Position numbers and translations under genes: made by a program
Shown here: positions 35,154-48,046 of the stretch, piece by piece
How the letters are laid out: each line of letters starts with the position of its first letter
Numbering within the stretch: the stretch's first letter is position 1
The notes under the pieces: model-generated
Databases searched by the model: none
Seen by the model: only the letters and a program-made list of their open reading frames with translations
Told to the model about the DNA's origin: nothing
Source: Capsicum annuum
Taxonomy: Eukaryota > Streptophyta > Magnoliopsida > Solanales > Solanaceae
Assembly (NCBI RefSeq): GCF_002878395.1
Contig: NC_061115.1
Coordinates: 210,200,506 to 210,264,505 of the forward strand
Reading direction: 5' to 3'
Length of the DNA stretch: 64,000 nt

Positions 35154-36905
35154 AATTAAGATGTTCATTATGTAATGTTTTTAAATTTATTTTATCATTA
35201 TTATGACTTCTTTCCTTTTAATTGCATTTCCTAGTTATGAATTTATTTCTAGTAGTTCATCTATTATTTTATTGTTGTTATTGTAATGATACATGAAGGA
35301 TATTCTATTTATGCCCATCAATCTTGTTATATGTATTCTTTTAACTTTTCATAAAAAAAAGACCTAGTTATATGCAATCAGTGAAGTGTAAGTCATAAGG
35401 AGTCAAGTTCATATTCTAAAATAGTCAAAAAATATTATGATTTCTTCACATGTGTCGAAAATTTGATGGATAAAAGTGTTCGATATATGATCTTGTCAAA
35501 GTTAGTAGGTATATCATGGAGTTAGTTGAGTTGTTCTCAAGTCAACCTTGACATAACGATTAATAAAAAAAATGCAGTTATATATTTAAAATTTGAAATT
35601 TAGTACGGTAAGCAAATTGTCTTTTCCTTTCATTTAAACTAATATCAATAAGCAATAAATAAATAATTATACTTCTGCTATAATTTTAGTTAATCACTTT
35701 GTCACTTAGTGTTTTTCTAATTAAGATGAGTTACTTACCAAATAAATACTCATTACGTTGAATATCATATCATAATGTTCGATTCATGTACTTTGTATAT
35801 TACTAACACAATTTCACCATTCTTTTGCATCAATGGTGCCTCTCTCTGTCTCCATCATTTTTATTTTATCATCATTGTTATTATCGCATAGTATAAACCT
35901 AGCCTCTACAACTTTTTTAGCTCCTTTACTAACATCACTCCTTTAAATTATACATCGACTAGCAAAGTTTAAATTAATACTTTTTATGATGAAAGAAAAT
36001 TGTTACAGATATTCGCAGTTAACCTATATTCTACTTGAATTTCTTTTGAAATGACTATTTAAATCTTGCGATATGTTTGATTCATGGCTATACACTTTAT
36101 GAGTAGTATACATTTATGAAATTTTCTTCAGTCCTATCTATAAACTTTTCTTTTTACCCTTCAATTAGGGATAGCAATTGGGGCGAGGCGAGGCAAGGTA
36201 ATACAAGGCAAACCTTTAATGGGAATGGATAGGAGAAGACTTAAACGGGGTGGGGCAGGCCAAAATTTATTATGCTAAAATTCTAATGAAAAAATTGCAG
36301 CCCTTAGAATACATTATCCCTTTATTAAGCCCCACAGAAATACTTTAATTTAAATATTTTCAGATAGCAAAAATAGCAAAAAAGTAATACTTTGAAGGAT
36401 TTATATTTATACCATATACAACTGATTCAATTTGATGTTCCTCTTTTTATCTCTTCTATTTTTCAAATTTTTATCCTAAATTTTTGTTTACATATTTCTT
36501 ATTTATCTTCCTCTTTACCTCTTTTTTTTTTTTTAGAATTGAACACACTCACATTTTTCTTTTTCCTCTTCTTCGCCATTAATACCCAGCACACACTTGA
36601 AAACGGATGTGAACCTCATCAAAAAACACTTTGGACGCGACATTATTTTTTTATTCTTCATTATTGAACTTCATCAAGCGTTAAACACAACAACATATAC
36701 AAAAGAATATTTTTCTTGAAGTTCTATTAACGCCTCTCATCACCATTGTGAACTCCTTTTTTTCTCACAGAAAAAATAATCAAATAGACCCCTAAACATA
36801 TCTTTTTTATCTTTCTCTTTTTCTTTTTATCTTTTCTACTTTCCTAAATTGGTTAGTTGTTCCACTATCTTCATATCCTACATTTAATTTTTTATAGAAG
36901 AGATG
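35154..36905. other. AT-rich intergenic DNA, no gene seen
   Basis: It holds only short open frames in T-rich sequence. A G-rich patch at 36178-36265 (GGGGCGAGGCGAGGCAAGG and relatives) stands out from the surrounding composition. No LTR, MITE ends or RNA gene could be supported. Confidence 0.55.
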
Positions 36906-37135
36906 TGTAACACCCCATATTTTCAGGTTAGACTTTGAACCGTCATTCCTACATATATAAGTTATAATCCAAATGATTTCCATGTGAATATAAGTTTCAT
37001 GATCTTTATCCTCATGTTTTATGTGTTTTCTAGGTGAAAAAGTGTTCATAAGAATCGCTTAGAACAAACTTGATCTTAGAGCCTTTGATTCATCCAAAAT
37101 TTGGTATTCGATTCTACAAGGGTCTACTTTGAATG
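36906..37135 (+). mobile_element. LTR stub (LARD-like family), cut by the minus-strand cluster
   Basis: It starts TGTAACACCCCATATTTTC and follows the first 230 bp of the LTRs at 11271 and 27777 (for example GATTCTACAAGGGTCTACTT). It breaks at 37135, where the minus-strand chromovirus LTR begins. The remaining 2 kb of this LTR is not found on the far side of the cluster. Confidence 0.8.
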
Positions 37136-39656
37136 TGTGATGCACCGAAACCTGGTCTCAAAATATCACACGGTGCTCAACATTACGAGTAGCCTTAAGC
37201 TAACCCTGTCTGCATACTACTGAGCTTAAATCTCATAATAATGGAAGTATAGACATAAAAGTCATGCTAAAATACGGAAATTGTCTGAAATATCTAAGAG
37301 TAATGTTTGAAACATCAATATGAATAATCTGAATCAAAATTAGAAGTTTGACAAGTCTCTACTACTAATAATAGAGAGTCACTGGGACAAACCCCCAGCT
37401 AACTCGAGCTGTCTGAAAAAAATAAAGCATAAAAAATAATAAGCTGAAATATCTAAATGACTAAGTCCCCAAACTATGAGGACTCACCAACTGTCGGATG
37501 TAGATGGAGATGCTCGAACTACTCAAGTTGTTGATACTGAGCACCTAAACCTACATTATGAGATAATGTAGCACATAGAAATATATGTGGATTAGTACTT
37601 TGAGGATGTACTGAGTATATGGAGTGAAATACATAAGTAAAGCATTATCCCATCATCATCATTTATAAATCAATGCATGTTAAATGTAAATGACTCACAT
37701 AAGCTAAAATATCTGAAATACTGGAAATAATAATCATGAGAAGCAAAGCATACTTTATAAATCTAGTGAGTCATAACATTTAGTTCTAAAAGTTGTACTT
37801 GCATTCTCGCTTGAAATCATACTGTCTAAGTGTAGAAAGGACTCACTCTAAAATCTAAAATCTGAAGCAATTATCTTTCTGTAAAATATAATCTGAATAA
37901 ATTTGTGAGACTTAAACTTAGTTTTCTAAAAGCTTTTATGATATTCTTTTCTTTTCTTCTAGTTAGCAGGGAGGTTCTCTTAACCGACATAAACCATGTG
38001 AGCTACATGGAGTCCAATGTCTTGTCCTCCTAAGAAAGAAACCTCATGTTGGGGAGAAGTGTCGTACTCTTGTCAGGAAGTATAACCTACTTTTCAAGTG
38101 ATCAATTGCAAGATAAATCTCTCATTCATATAGAAAGCGGAATACTCTCAATCAGTACCTACGTTGGCTCATAGTTCAGTAGAAGATAGGGCACACTAAT
38201 CCCACACTTTTCGCTCGGTGCTAAATACAACTCCCTCTTAAATTTGTATGCTCAAATATTGGAAATCAAGTTTTAAAACTAGCATAAGGATTTATATGAA
38301 AAACCAGTTATGCATTTATCTGAGTAAATATGTAAACAAAGCTATTCTGAGTTCTGTAAGCTATAATAGTTTACAAAGTGGATTCAAAAGCTAAACCAGT
38401 GATCAAAAGATCAAAGCTTAACTGGAAAACTGTAAATAATTTGCTCATAAGATGCTTAAAGCATCATCTTTTTTGAAATCATAATAATCAATCCTGGGAT
38501 AGTCATCCATGCTTCAATCTCATGTTAAAACATCATAATATTCATGCTTGGTAATGTAAACATTCATAAATCAACTTAAAATTTAAAAATTTCTGCAATA
38601 TATATGAAAATATGAACATAGACATGCAAACTAACTTTTAAAATCATTTAAAAACTCATAATCTTGCAATTGGGAACAAGGGGTATGAACCCTAATTTAA
38701 AATCATATATAAACATTCAAAACCATATGACTATGTAATAGAAAACTTGGTTTTGGGTACAAGAATGAAAAAAGATCCTTGTTCATAAACCTCACATACC
38801 TTGATATATGATTAGATGAAGAAACTTGAGTTATTGATCCCTATTTGAGTCCTTGGGGATGATTTCTTGATTGTCTTGCCTTGGAAATCCTCAATTTTAT
38901 GCTTTCTTGGAGAATCAATGGAGGGTTTTGATTTCTTAGAGAAGAAGCTTGGGGAGCTTTAGGGTTTTGCTTTGAGAGGGAATGGATTAATTTGGGCATA
39001 AAGTGTTTGAATATGCTTAATATTATGTTTTGGATGGATTGGGGCCTTGGGGATTGACCGAAATGCCCTTATTAAACTTTAAATTGGAATTGAAAAATCG
39101 ACCAAAAATTCTGATTTACTAGGCCACCGTAACGCGCCACTATTGCAGTGTCTCGCTGAAAAAGGACTAGTGGGAATTAGGCGTTCACCACGATGCGCCA
39201 CAATCGTGGTGCCCGTTTGGATTGCCATTTTGGCCTCTGGCTCAACGTGCCAAAATCATGTAGGTTCATTGGAAATTGCCAAATATGAAATGGGATTTCT
39301 TCGCGACGCACCGTGATTGTGGAGTCTCACTGGAATTTGATAATTGGGAACTTGGAATTCACCATGATGTGGGGCTATTGTGGAGGGCCACTGGAATTTG
39401 AAAATTAGCATTTTACCCTCCTTTGTGATGCACCGATTGCCCAGGTGGCACACTGTCAACTTAAAAAAGTCATAACTCCTTCACCGAGTGTCGGATTTAG
39501 GTGAATTTGGTATCAGTGGAAAGCTTATTCAATTTCCCACATAATGGGAGGTCTAAATCTAGAAAATTCCATTCGAAATAAATATTCTTCATTTTGAGAG
39601 CTATTCCTTAACATTCTATGAATGAATTTAAGCTAGAAAAACTATAAGGTGTTACA
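37136..39656 (-). mobile_element. Chromovirus LTR, minus strand, first of three
   Basis: On the plus strand it begins TGTGATGCACCG and ends GGTGTTACA (2521 bp). The plus-strand sequence after it (ATATCTCCTCCTTAG) is the reverse complement of the polypurine tract, so for the minus-strand element this is the 3' LTR. The CG-rich block is at 39120-39210 and the conserved U3 core at 39470-39545. It is a little more diverged from the other two copies than they are from each other. Confidence 0.9.
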
Positions 39657-39827
39657 ATATCTCCTCCTTAGAAACATTCGTCCTCGAATGTGGCTAGATA
39701 ATCTTAAAAATACTGGGAATCTGAGGCTATAAGATATCATGCACAACTGAAATAAATTGAATAAATGAATCTCAACATAATGAGCTATTGAACTGATTTT
39801 CTAGTGCATGAGTTTACATGAAAACAA

Positions 39828-40121
39828 CTATATAGCTGAATTTGATACTGGGAAAGAACTGAATGAAGGAATACTATTACCTTCGGCGGAGTCCGAGTTC
39901 GTGGAGAAGAGATGAGGATACTTGGTATACATGTCTGATTCTGCTTCCCAAGTACCACCCTCAACGGACTGATTTCGCCATAGAACTTTGACTAAGGGAA
40001 CTTCTTTGCTCCTCAGTCTACGGACCTGATGATCAAGAATCTTTACTGGGACTTCTTCGTAACAAAGGTTATTCTGAATATCTGTGCCTTCTAGAGGAAC
40101 TATAACAACTGAATCGCCCAT
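39828..40121 (-). pseudogene. Chromodomain, minus-strand element A
   Basis: LCYEEVPVKILDHQVRRLRS, then KEVPLVKVLWRNQSVEGGTW and TKYPHLFS form a well-kept chromodomain with its aromatic residues (the Trp after GGT is retained, unlike in the plus-strand element). It is separated from the integrase tail by an in-frame TGA near 40122-40124. It is the C-terminal end of pol, followed by the polypurine tract. Confidence 0.88.
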
Positions 40122-41270
40122 TCACTTCTTTAACAAAGACACATGGAATACTGGATGAACTGAGGATAAGTCTGTGGGTAACTCAAGCTCACACGCCACC
40201 TTCCCAACACGACTCAAAACCCAAAAGGGACTGACATATTGGGGACTAATCTTCCCCTTTTTGCCAAATCTCTTCACCCTTTTCTTTGGTGATACTTTCA
40301 GGTACACAAGATCACTAACCTCGAACTCAAGATCTTTACTTCTTGCGTCTGCATAAGATTTTTGACAACTCCGAGCTTCTTTTAATCTCTCTCTAATCGA
40401 CTAAACTTTCTCCACGGCCTCAAAACACCATGTCTGGCCCAATCAAAATGGCCTCACCCACTTTAAACCAACCAATTGGCGACCTACATCTTTGCCCATA
40501 AAGATCCTCAAACGATACCATCTGAATACTAGCATGGTAACAGTTATTATAAGCCAACTCAATCAACGGTAAATGGTCATCCCAACTACCTTTGAAATCA
40601 AGAGCACATGCCCTCAATATATATTCTAAAGTCTGAATGGTCCTCTCTACCAGACCATCTGTCTGAAGATGAAAAGCTAAACTAAGATGAACTTGGGTAT
40701 CAAGACTCTTCTGAAAAGCTCTCCAAAATTGAGGGGTAAAATAAGTACCCCTATCTGAGATGATGGACAAAGGAACTCCATGAAATCTAACCATCTCTCA
40801 GATATACAACTTAACATAATCTTCAGCCATAAAAGACGTGTGTACTAGCAATAAATGCACTGACTTAGTCAATCTATTTTCAATAACCCAAATTGAATTA
40901 TGCTGACGACGCGAATAGGGTAAACCAGTCACAAAATCCATATTCACCTCTTCCCACTTCCAAGTGGGAATACCAAACTCTTGTAACGAACCACCAGGTC
41001 ATTAGTGCTTTACCTTAACTTGATGACATGTTGCACACTTGGCCAGAAACTTAGTTATATCTCTCATTGTACATCTCTACCAATAGATTTCTCGCAAGTC
41101 ACAGTACATCTTGGAAGAACCAGGATGAATAGAATGACACGCACCATGCGTTTTCGCCATAATCTGCTATCTCAAATCATCAACATAAGGAATACACAAT
41201 ATACTTTGGTATCTAAACACACCATCTCCCCCTTAGGATAAAACCTCTACCTTTTGGTATTTAACCGACT
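40122..41270 (-). pseudogene. Integrase, minus-strand element A
   Basis: The core segment GVPLSIISDRGTYFTPQFWR keeps the second Asp, and [20 protein letters not shown] keeps the Glu. The first Asp region reads WVIENRLTKSVH, with Asn in place of Asp. The C-terminal part YLKVSPKKRVKRFGKKGKIS, ending VFHVSLLKK, is present. Several frame changes and stops separate these blocks, so no enzyme is made. Confidence 0.85.
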
Positions 41271-42130
41271 CCTTCAGTTTGACCAAACTAGAATCCTTAT
41301 CTTGCTTCTTTTTCACTTCCAAAACTAGGGAAGATTCGAAACTACTCTGAACCCAAATATTCCCTTAAGCAGAATCAACTAATATAACATCCAATCTGGC
41401 TAATCGATGCACTTCTTGAGCTAAATCTTTCTTATCAGTCTCCACATTAGCAATACTGCCCATAAACAGTCTACTAAGGGCATCTGCCACTACATTGGCC
41501 TTACCTGAAAGATACAAAACACTTATATCATAATCCTTCTACTATTCTAACCATTTCCTTTGGAGAAGATTCAAATCTCTCTGACTAAACACATATTGTA
41601 AGCTTTTGTGATCTCTGAACACATCAACATGCACTCCGCACAAATAATATCTTCAAATTTTCAAAGCAAACATAACAACAACTAACTCAAGATCATGGGT
41701 CGGGTAATTATTTTCATGAGGCTTAAGTTGTCTAGAGGCATAGGCTCCTTACCTCTCTGCATTAAAACAAAACTCAACCCAACTCTGGAGGCATCACAAT
41801 AAACTACAAAACCATCTGTACCATTAGGTAATGCTAAAACTGGGGTTGAAGTGAGTTGAGTCTTCAACACCTAAAAACTCTTCTCGCAGGAATCTAACCA
41901 CTGGAACTTAACTTTATTTTGGGTCAATCTAGACATAGGAGACACTATGGATGAGAAACCCTAAAAAACCGTCTGTAATAACTAGCTACACCCAAGAAAC
42001 TCCTAATGTCTGACTGAGAGATAGGTCTAGGCCAATTCTTTATGGCTTCTGTCTTTTGGGGATCAACTCTAATACCCTCACTGGAAATAATATGACTAAG
42101 GAAAGCTACTGACCTTAGCCAAAATTTTCA
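41271..42130 (-). pseudogene. RNase H and RT connection, minus-strand element A
   Basis: [20 protein letters not shown] is the RNase H first-Asp strand. Further pieces corresponding to the YLCGVHVDVF-type and DALSRL-type segments lie at 41450-41650 in shifted frames. At least three frame breaks are needed to read it through. Confidence 0.78.
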
Positions 42131-42700
42131 CTTGCTAAATTTGATAAACAATTGATGATCTCTAAGGGTCTGTAACATAATTCTAAGATGGTCTGCATGA
42201 TCATCCTCACTATGAGAGTAGACAAGTATCATCGATAAAGATTATGACAAACATGTCCAGATACTATTTGAATACCCTGTTCATCAAGTACATGAACGTT
42301 GTTGGGGCATTGGTTAGCCCAAAGGACATGACTAGAAACTCAAAATGACCGTAACATATTCTGAAAACTATTTTTGGAATATCATATTCCCTTACTTTAA
42401 GATGATGATAGTCAGATCTAAGGTCTATCTTTGAGAAATTACTTCCACCTTGGAGTTGATCAAATAAGTCATCAATTCTAGAAAGAGGATATTTGTTTTT
42501 TACTGTGACTTTATTCAGCTGACGATAGTCAATGCACATATACGAAGAACCATCTTTCTTTTGCACGAATAGGATGGGAGATCATCATAGAGAAATACTA
42601 GGGCTTATGAAACCTTTGTTTAAAAGATCTTTAAGTTTCTCTATCAACTCTTTAAGCTCAGTGGGAGCCATACAATATGGAGGGAAAAAAATAGGCTGAG
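42131..42700 (-). pseudogene. Reverse transcriptase, minus-strand element A
   Basis: [20 protein letters not shown], then [20 protein letters not shown] and [20 protein letters not shown] form a continuous 100-codon RT block. Downstream, around 42226-42245, the sequence encodes VIIFIDDT, so the catalytic Asp pair survives. A one-base shift follows at once and stops appear. It is the only one of the four RT copies here that keeps both aspartates. Confidence 0.87.
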
Positions 42701-42753
42701 TATCTAGAAGAAGGTTAATACCGAATTCTATTTCCCATCAGGAGGTACACCTG

Positions 42754-43330
42754 CTATATCTTCGGGAAAGAAATCAGGAAACTCATCACTACACTGACTG
42801 ACTGAACTGTTGAAATCTTAGACGTAATGTCTTTAATGCAAACTAGATAATAGATACACCCTTTGGAAATTAACTTTCTGGCTTTCAGATAAGATATGAA
42901 ATGACTCTTAGGAGACACTGAATGACTTGACCACTCAAACACTGGCTCTTCTAGAAACTGAAATTTCACCACTAGAGTGCGACAATCAATGGATGCATAA
43001 CAAGAATAGAGCCAATCCATGCCAAGGATAAGATCAAAGTTAACCATATCTAACTCTATTAGGTCTACTAACATAACTTTATGAAGGACAGTGATAGGAC
43101 ACTTTCTATAGATTTATTTAACAAAAATTGGCTCACCCATCGGGGTAGTAACCAAGAAGGGCTCAGGGACTTTTTTGAGAACTTATCTCAAAATTCACTG
43201 CAACTAATGAGGTCACATATGAGAAACTCGAACCAGGGTCTAACAACACATAAACATCAAGATGAAAGACACAAAGCATATCAGTAAAAATATCTAGCGA
43301 ATCCTCCTGCTCCAGATGGGATGATAAGGC
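42754..43330 (-). pseudogene. Aspartic protease, minus-strand element A
   Basis: The active-site strand LDVYVLLDPGSSFSYVTSL is intact near 43230-43290. FDLILGMDWLYSCYASIDC follows at about 43000-43040 in an open frame of 106 codons. The two parts are in different frames or separated by stops. Confidence 0.82.
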
Positions 43331-44505
43331 ATAAAACCAATTCTGATATTGACCGCCACCGGTACAAGATGATTTGCCCTAAGAAGGGGCTAGGTAACCT
43401 ATAGGAGTTGGTTCACTAGTAGCCAGAGTCTGAGGATGAACATCTCTGTTTCTATGCTTAGCGTACGGACAGTCTCTAATACTATGACCCAACTTACCAC
43501 AACCAAAACAAACCCTCTGGTTAGCTAAACATTCACCAGGATGACTCTTATCTCACCTAGCATATGGAGGATAATTGGGCCTACCAAAAATACTATTCTG
43601 GGACCTGGACATAGAAGACTTACCCCACTACTCCTGTCTACCTCTGGGAGCGGAAGAACTAGCTGAAGATGGTGCCAGTATAGATGAATGATTCTAAAAT
43701 TATGAACGATTTCTTCCTTGAGATCTAGACTAGCCATACTCAAACTACCCTATTTTAGCCTTCTTATTTACTCTCTTTCTCTTTTATTCAACTTCTCTAC
43801 CTCAATCTGCTGAGCGTGTATCATCAATCTAGCAAAATCTATATCCCTTATGAGCATAGTAGTCCTACACTCCTTAACTACTAACCTAGACACATCGGTC
43901 ACAAACTTACTTATGTTTTACCTAGGGTCAGCCATCTGATCAGGGGCGTACTTAGACAACTGGTTAAACTTGAGGTAATACTCCTTCACCATTATTAAGC
44001 GCGGCCTCAGGTTCATAAACTCTTCTATCTTGGCTTCCCTCATCTCAAATGGGAAGAACTTATCTAAAAATGTATCCTGAAACACCTGCCATGACATGGG
44101 AACCACATTCTCCTCTTTACTTTTCTTCCACATCACTACCCAATCATATGCGACATCCTTCAACCTATAGGATGCCAAATCTACACTCTCCTCTTCAGAA
44201 ATATGCATAATCTTGGTGATTAATCACCTCATCTAAATAAAGCTGGGGGTCCTCACCTGCCTTCGACCCAAAGAATTTTAGCGAGTTCATTCTTATAAAA
44301 TCTCAAATTTTGGCTATGGCTAAGTCCCCATCTTGCTGAGGTGGGACTATAGCCTGATGGTTGCCTGAATATTAGCTGTCACAACTTTTGCTAGCCCTTG
44401 AAAGACAGCCCAAAACTCTGCATGCGACATATTTTGATTCAAAGAATTGGTGGGTTGAGGTGACTGGTTATCGTTTCTGCGGGCATCTGCTTGACGAGAA
44501 GGCAT
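43331..44505 (-). pseudogene. gag: gag, minus-strand element A
   Basis: The start MPSRQADARRNDNQSPQPTN reads from 44505 on the minus strand. A 96-codon capsid block holds SYRLKDVAYDWVVMWKKSKE and QVFQDTFLDKFFPFEMREAK (43918-44208). The zinc knuckle near 43455-43515 is intact in its ligands: CFGCGKLGHSIRDC (CX2CX4HX4C). Stops and frame shifts lie between the blocks. Confidence 0.85.
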
Positions 44506-44699
44506 TTTTAACTGTCACGTAAGAGCATGAGTTAATAAGCAGATAGAGATACTATAAGCACGATAGATCATGAATGAAAGAGATAGTTTCCTAAGAATGT
44601 TTCGTAGCCTCTTGTTAACAAATATGGCATGCTTTACACCCATGACCAAGACTCTACGTAATGCAGCTTGTCTGACTCCCTAGGACTCTTAAAACCTTA

Positions 44700-44712
44700 G
44701 GCTCTGATTCCA
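44700..44712 (-). other. Primer binding site, element A
   Basis: On the minus strand it reads TGGAATCAGAGCC, one mismatch to the initiator-Met tRNA complement, adjacent to the LTR beginning at 44717. Confidence 0.8.
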
Positions 44713-44716
44713 AGTT

Positions 44717-47308
44717 TATAACGCCCCAAAGCTTGGTCTCAGAATGTCACACGGTGCTCAAGACTACGTGTAGCCTTAAGCTAATCGGAATGTCGCACGG
44801 TGCTCAAGACTACGTGTAGCCTTAAGCTAACCCTATTTGCATCCTACTGAGCATAAATCTCATAATAATGGAAGTATAGACATAAAAGCCATGCTAGAAT
44901 GCGGAAACTATCTGAAATATCTAAGAATAATGTCGGAAACATAAATACTGACTAATTTGAATCAAAACTAGCAGTCTGACAAGCCTCTACTACTAATAAC
45001 TAGAGAGTAACTAGGACAAACGCCCAGCTAACTCAAACTGTCTGAAAAAAATTACTAAAGCATAGAAACTAATAAGCTGAAATATCTGAATGACTAAGTC
45101 CCTGAACTATGAAGACTCACTAACTAGCAGAGATAGATGAAGATGCTTGATCTACTTATGCTACTGATACTGAGAACATGAACCTACATTATAAGACAAT
45201 GTAGCACATAAATATATATGTGGATCAGTACTTTGAGGATCTACTGAGTATATGGGGGTGAAATACATAAGTGAAACATTATCTCATCATCATCATTTAT
45301 AAATCAATGCATGTTAAATGTAAATGACTCACATAAGCTTAAATATCTGAAATACTAGAAATAATAATAATGAGAATCAAATCATACTTTATAAATCTAG
45401 TGAGTCATAACATTTAGTTCTAAAAGTTGTACTTGCATTCTCTCTTTAAATCATACTGTCTAAGTGTTGAAAGGACTCACTCTAAAATCTGAAAGCTAAA
45501 ATCTGAAGCTATTATCTTTCTGTAAAACATAATCTGAATAAATTTGTTAGCCTTAAACTTAGTTTTCTAAAAGCCTTTGTGTTATTATTTTCTTTTCTTT
45601 TAGCTAGCAGGGAGGTTTTCTTAACCGACATAAATCATGTGAGCTACATAGAGTCCAACATCTTATCCTTCTAAGGAAGAAACCTCACGTTAGAGAGAGG
45701 TGTCATACTCTTGCCAGGGAGTATAACCTACTTTCCATGTGACCGATCAAAAGCTAAATCTGTCATCTATATAAAAATGGTAATAATCTCAATCAGTACC
45801 TCTGTTGGCTCATAGTTCTGTGGAATATAGGGCACGTAATCCCACACCTCCCACTCGGTACTAAATACTACTCCCTCTTAAATTTGTATGCTCAAACCAT
45901 TGGAAATCCTGTTTTTAAAACTAGCAAAGGGTTTATATGAAAAACAATTTATGCATTTATCTAAGTAAATCTGTAAACAAAGCTAGTCTGAGTTCTGTAA
46001 GCTATAATAATCTACAAAGTGAATTCCAAAGCTAAACCAGTGATCAAAAGATCAAAGCTTTACTGAAAAACTATAAATAATCTGCTCATAAGATGCTTAA
46101 AGCATCATCTTTCTTAAATCATAATTATTAATCTTGGGATAGCAATCCATGCTTCAATCTCATTTTAAAATAACATAATACTCATGCTTGGTAATGTAAA
46201 GATTCATAAATCAACTTAAAATCTGCAAATTTCTGCAATATCTATGAAAATATGAACATAGACAAGCAATCTAACTTCTAAAATCATTCAAAAACTTATA
46301 ATCTTGCAATTGGGAACAAGGGGTATGAACCCTAATTTTAAATCATGTATAAACATTCAAAACCATATGAATATGTAATAGAAAACTCGGTTTTGGATGC
46401 AAGGATGAAAAAAGATCCTTTTTCATAAACCCCACATACTTTGATAGATGATTAGATGAAGAAACTTGAGTTGTCGATCCCTATTTGAGTTCTTAGGAAT
46501 GAGTTCTTAAGAATGATTTCTTGATTATATTGCATTGGGAATCCTCAATCTTATGCTTTCTTGGAGAATCAATGGAGGGTTTTGATTTCTTCGAGAAGAA
46601 GCTTTGGGAGCTTTAGGGTTTGGCTTTGAGAGGGAATGAATGAATTTGGGCAGAAAATGCCTTGAATATGCTTAATTTTATGTTTTGGATGGATTGGGGC
46701 CTTGGGAATTAACCAAAATACACCTATTAAACTTTAAACTAAATTGAAAAAATGATCAAAAATTTTGATTTACTAGGACACCGCAACGCACCACTATCCC
46801 GGTGTCTCACTGGAAAAGAATGAGTGGGAACTGGGCATTCACCATAATGTGTCACAGTCGCGGTGCCCCTTTGATTGCTATTTTGGCCTCTGGCGCGATG
46901 TGCTAATATCGTGTAGGCTTATTAGAAATTGCCAAATATGAAATGGGAATCCTCCACGACGCTCTTAGATCAAGGAGTCTCACTGAAATTTGACAATTGG
47001 GAACTTGGGCTTCTCGACGTGTGGGGCTATCACGGAGGGACACTGAAATTTGAAAATTATCATTTTACCCTCCTCCGTGATGCGCCGAGTGCCCAGGTGG
47101 CACACTGTTAACTTAAAAATGTCATAACTCCTTCACCGAGTTTTGCATTTAGGCAAATTTGGTATCAATGGAAAGCTTATTCAATTTCCCACACAATGGG
47201 AGGTCTAAATCTGAAAAATTTCACACGAAATAAATATTCTTCATTTTGGTAGCTATTCCTTAACATTCTAGGAATGAATTTTAGCTAGGAAAACTATAAG
47301 GTGTTACG
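44717..47308 (-). mobile_element. Chromovirus LTR, minus strand, second of three (shared)
   Basis: On the plus strand it begins TATAACGCCCC and ends GGTGTTACG. It is 2592 bp. A primer site lies on one side (44700-44712) and the polypurine complement on the other (47309-47323), so it serves as 5' LTR of element A and 3' LTR of element B with no host DNA between. It carries a private 46 bp tandem duplication at 44742-44833. Confidence 0.9.
44742..44833. repeat. 46 bp tandem duplication in the LTR
   Basis: GAATGTCACACGGTGCTCAA through TAGCCTTAAGCTAA is present twice with period 46; the second copy has one CAC to CGC change. The LTRs at 37136 and 52364 have a single copy. Confidence 0.9.
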
Positions 47309-47436
47309 ATATCTCGCCCTTGGAAACATTCGTCCTTGAATGTGGCTAGATAAACTGAAAAATACTGAGAATCTGAGTCTATAAGCTATCATGCACAATT
47401 GAAATAAACTGAATAACTGAATCTCAAAATAATGAG

Positions 47437-48046
47437 CTATTGAACTGATTTACTAGTGCATGAGTTTACATGAAAACAACTATATAGCTGAATCTGAGAC
47501 TGGAAAAGAAATGAATGAAGGAAGACTATTCCTTCGATTGAGTCTAAGTTTGTGGAGAAGAGATGAGGATACTTGGTATGCATGTCTGATTTTGCTTCCC
47601 AAGTAGCACCCTCATCGAACTGATTTTGCCACCGAACTTTGACTAAGGGAACCTCTTTGTTCCTTGGTCTACGGACCTGATGATCAAGAATCTTTACTGG
47701 GACTTCTTCATAAGAAAGGCTATTCTGAATATCTGTGCTTTCTAGAGGAACTATAACAGCTAAATCGCCCATTCTTCAAGAAGGACACATGAAATATTGG
47801 ATGAACTAAGGATAAGTTTGTGGGTAACTCAAGCTCATATGCCACCTTCCCAACACGACTCAAAACCCGAAATCGACCGACATACCGGGGAGTAAGCTTC
47901 CCCTCTTTGACAAATCTTTTCACCCTTTTCATGGGTGAAACTTTCAAGTAGACAAGATCACCAACCTCAAACATAATATCTTTTCTTCTTACGTCTGTAT
48001 AAGATTTCTGATGACTCTGGACTACTTTCAATCTCTGTCTAATCAA
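47437..48046 (-). pseudogene. Chromodomain and integrase tail, minus-strand element B
   Basis: The integrase C-terminal segment DLVYLKVSPMKRVKRFVKEG, then VAYELELPTNLSLVHPIFHV, runs open until a frame shift near 47750. The chromodomain follows: LSYEEVPVKILDHQVRRPRN, then KEVPLVKVRWQNQFDEGATW and TKYPHLFS. Confidence 0.87.

Noticed and set aside
35500..35580. Possible SINE piece (CAAGTCAACCTTGACATAAC)
   Set aside because: The phrase recalls Solanaceae SINE sequence, but no A and B boxes, target duplication or full-length body could be identified.
36392..36667. 91-codon frame rich in Phe, Leu and Ile
   Set aside because: It follows T-rich low-complexity sequence; it has no conserved motif and no support from neighbours.
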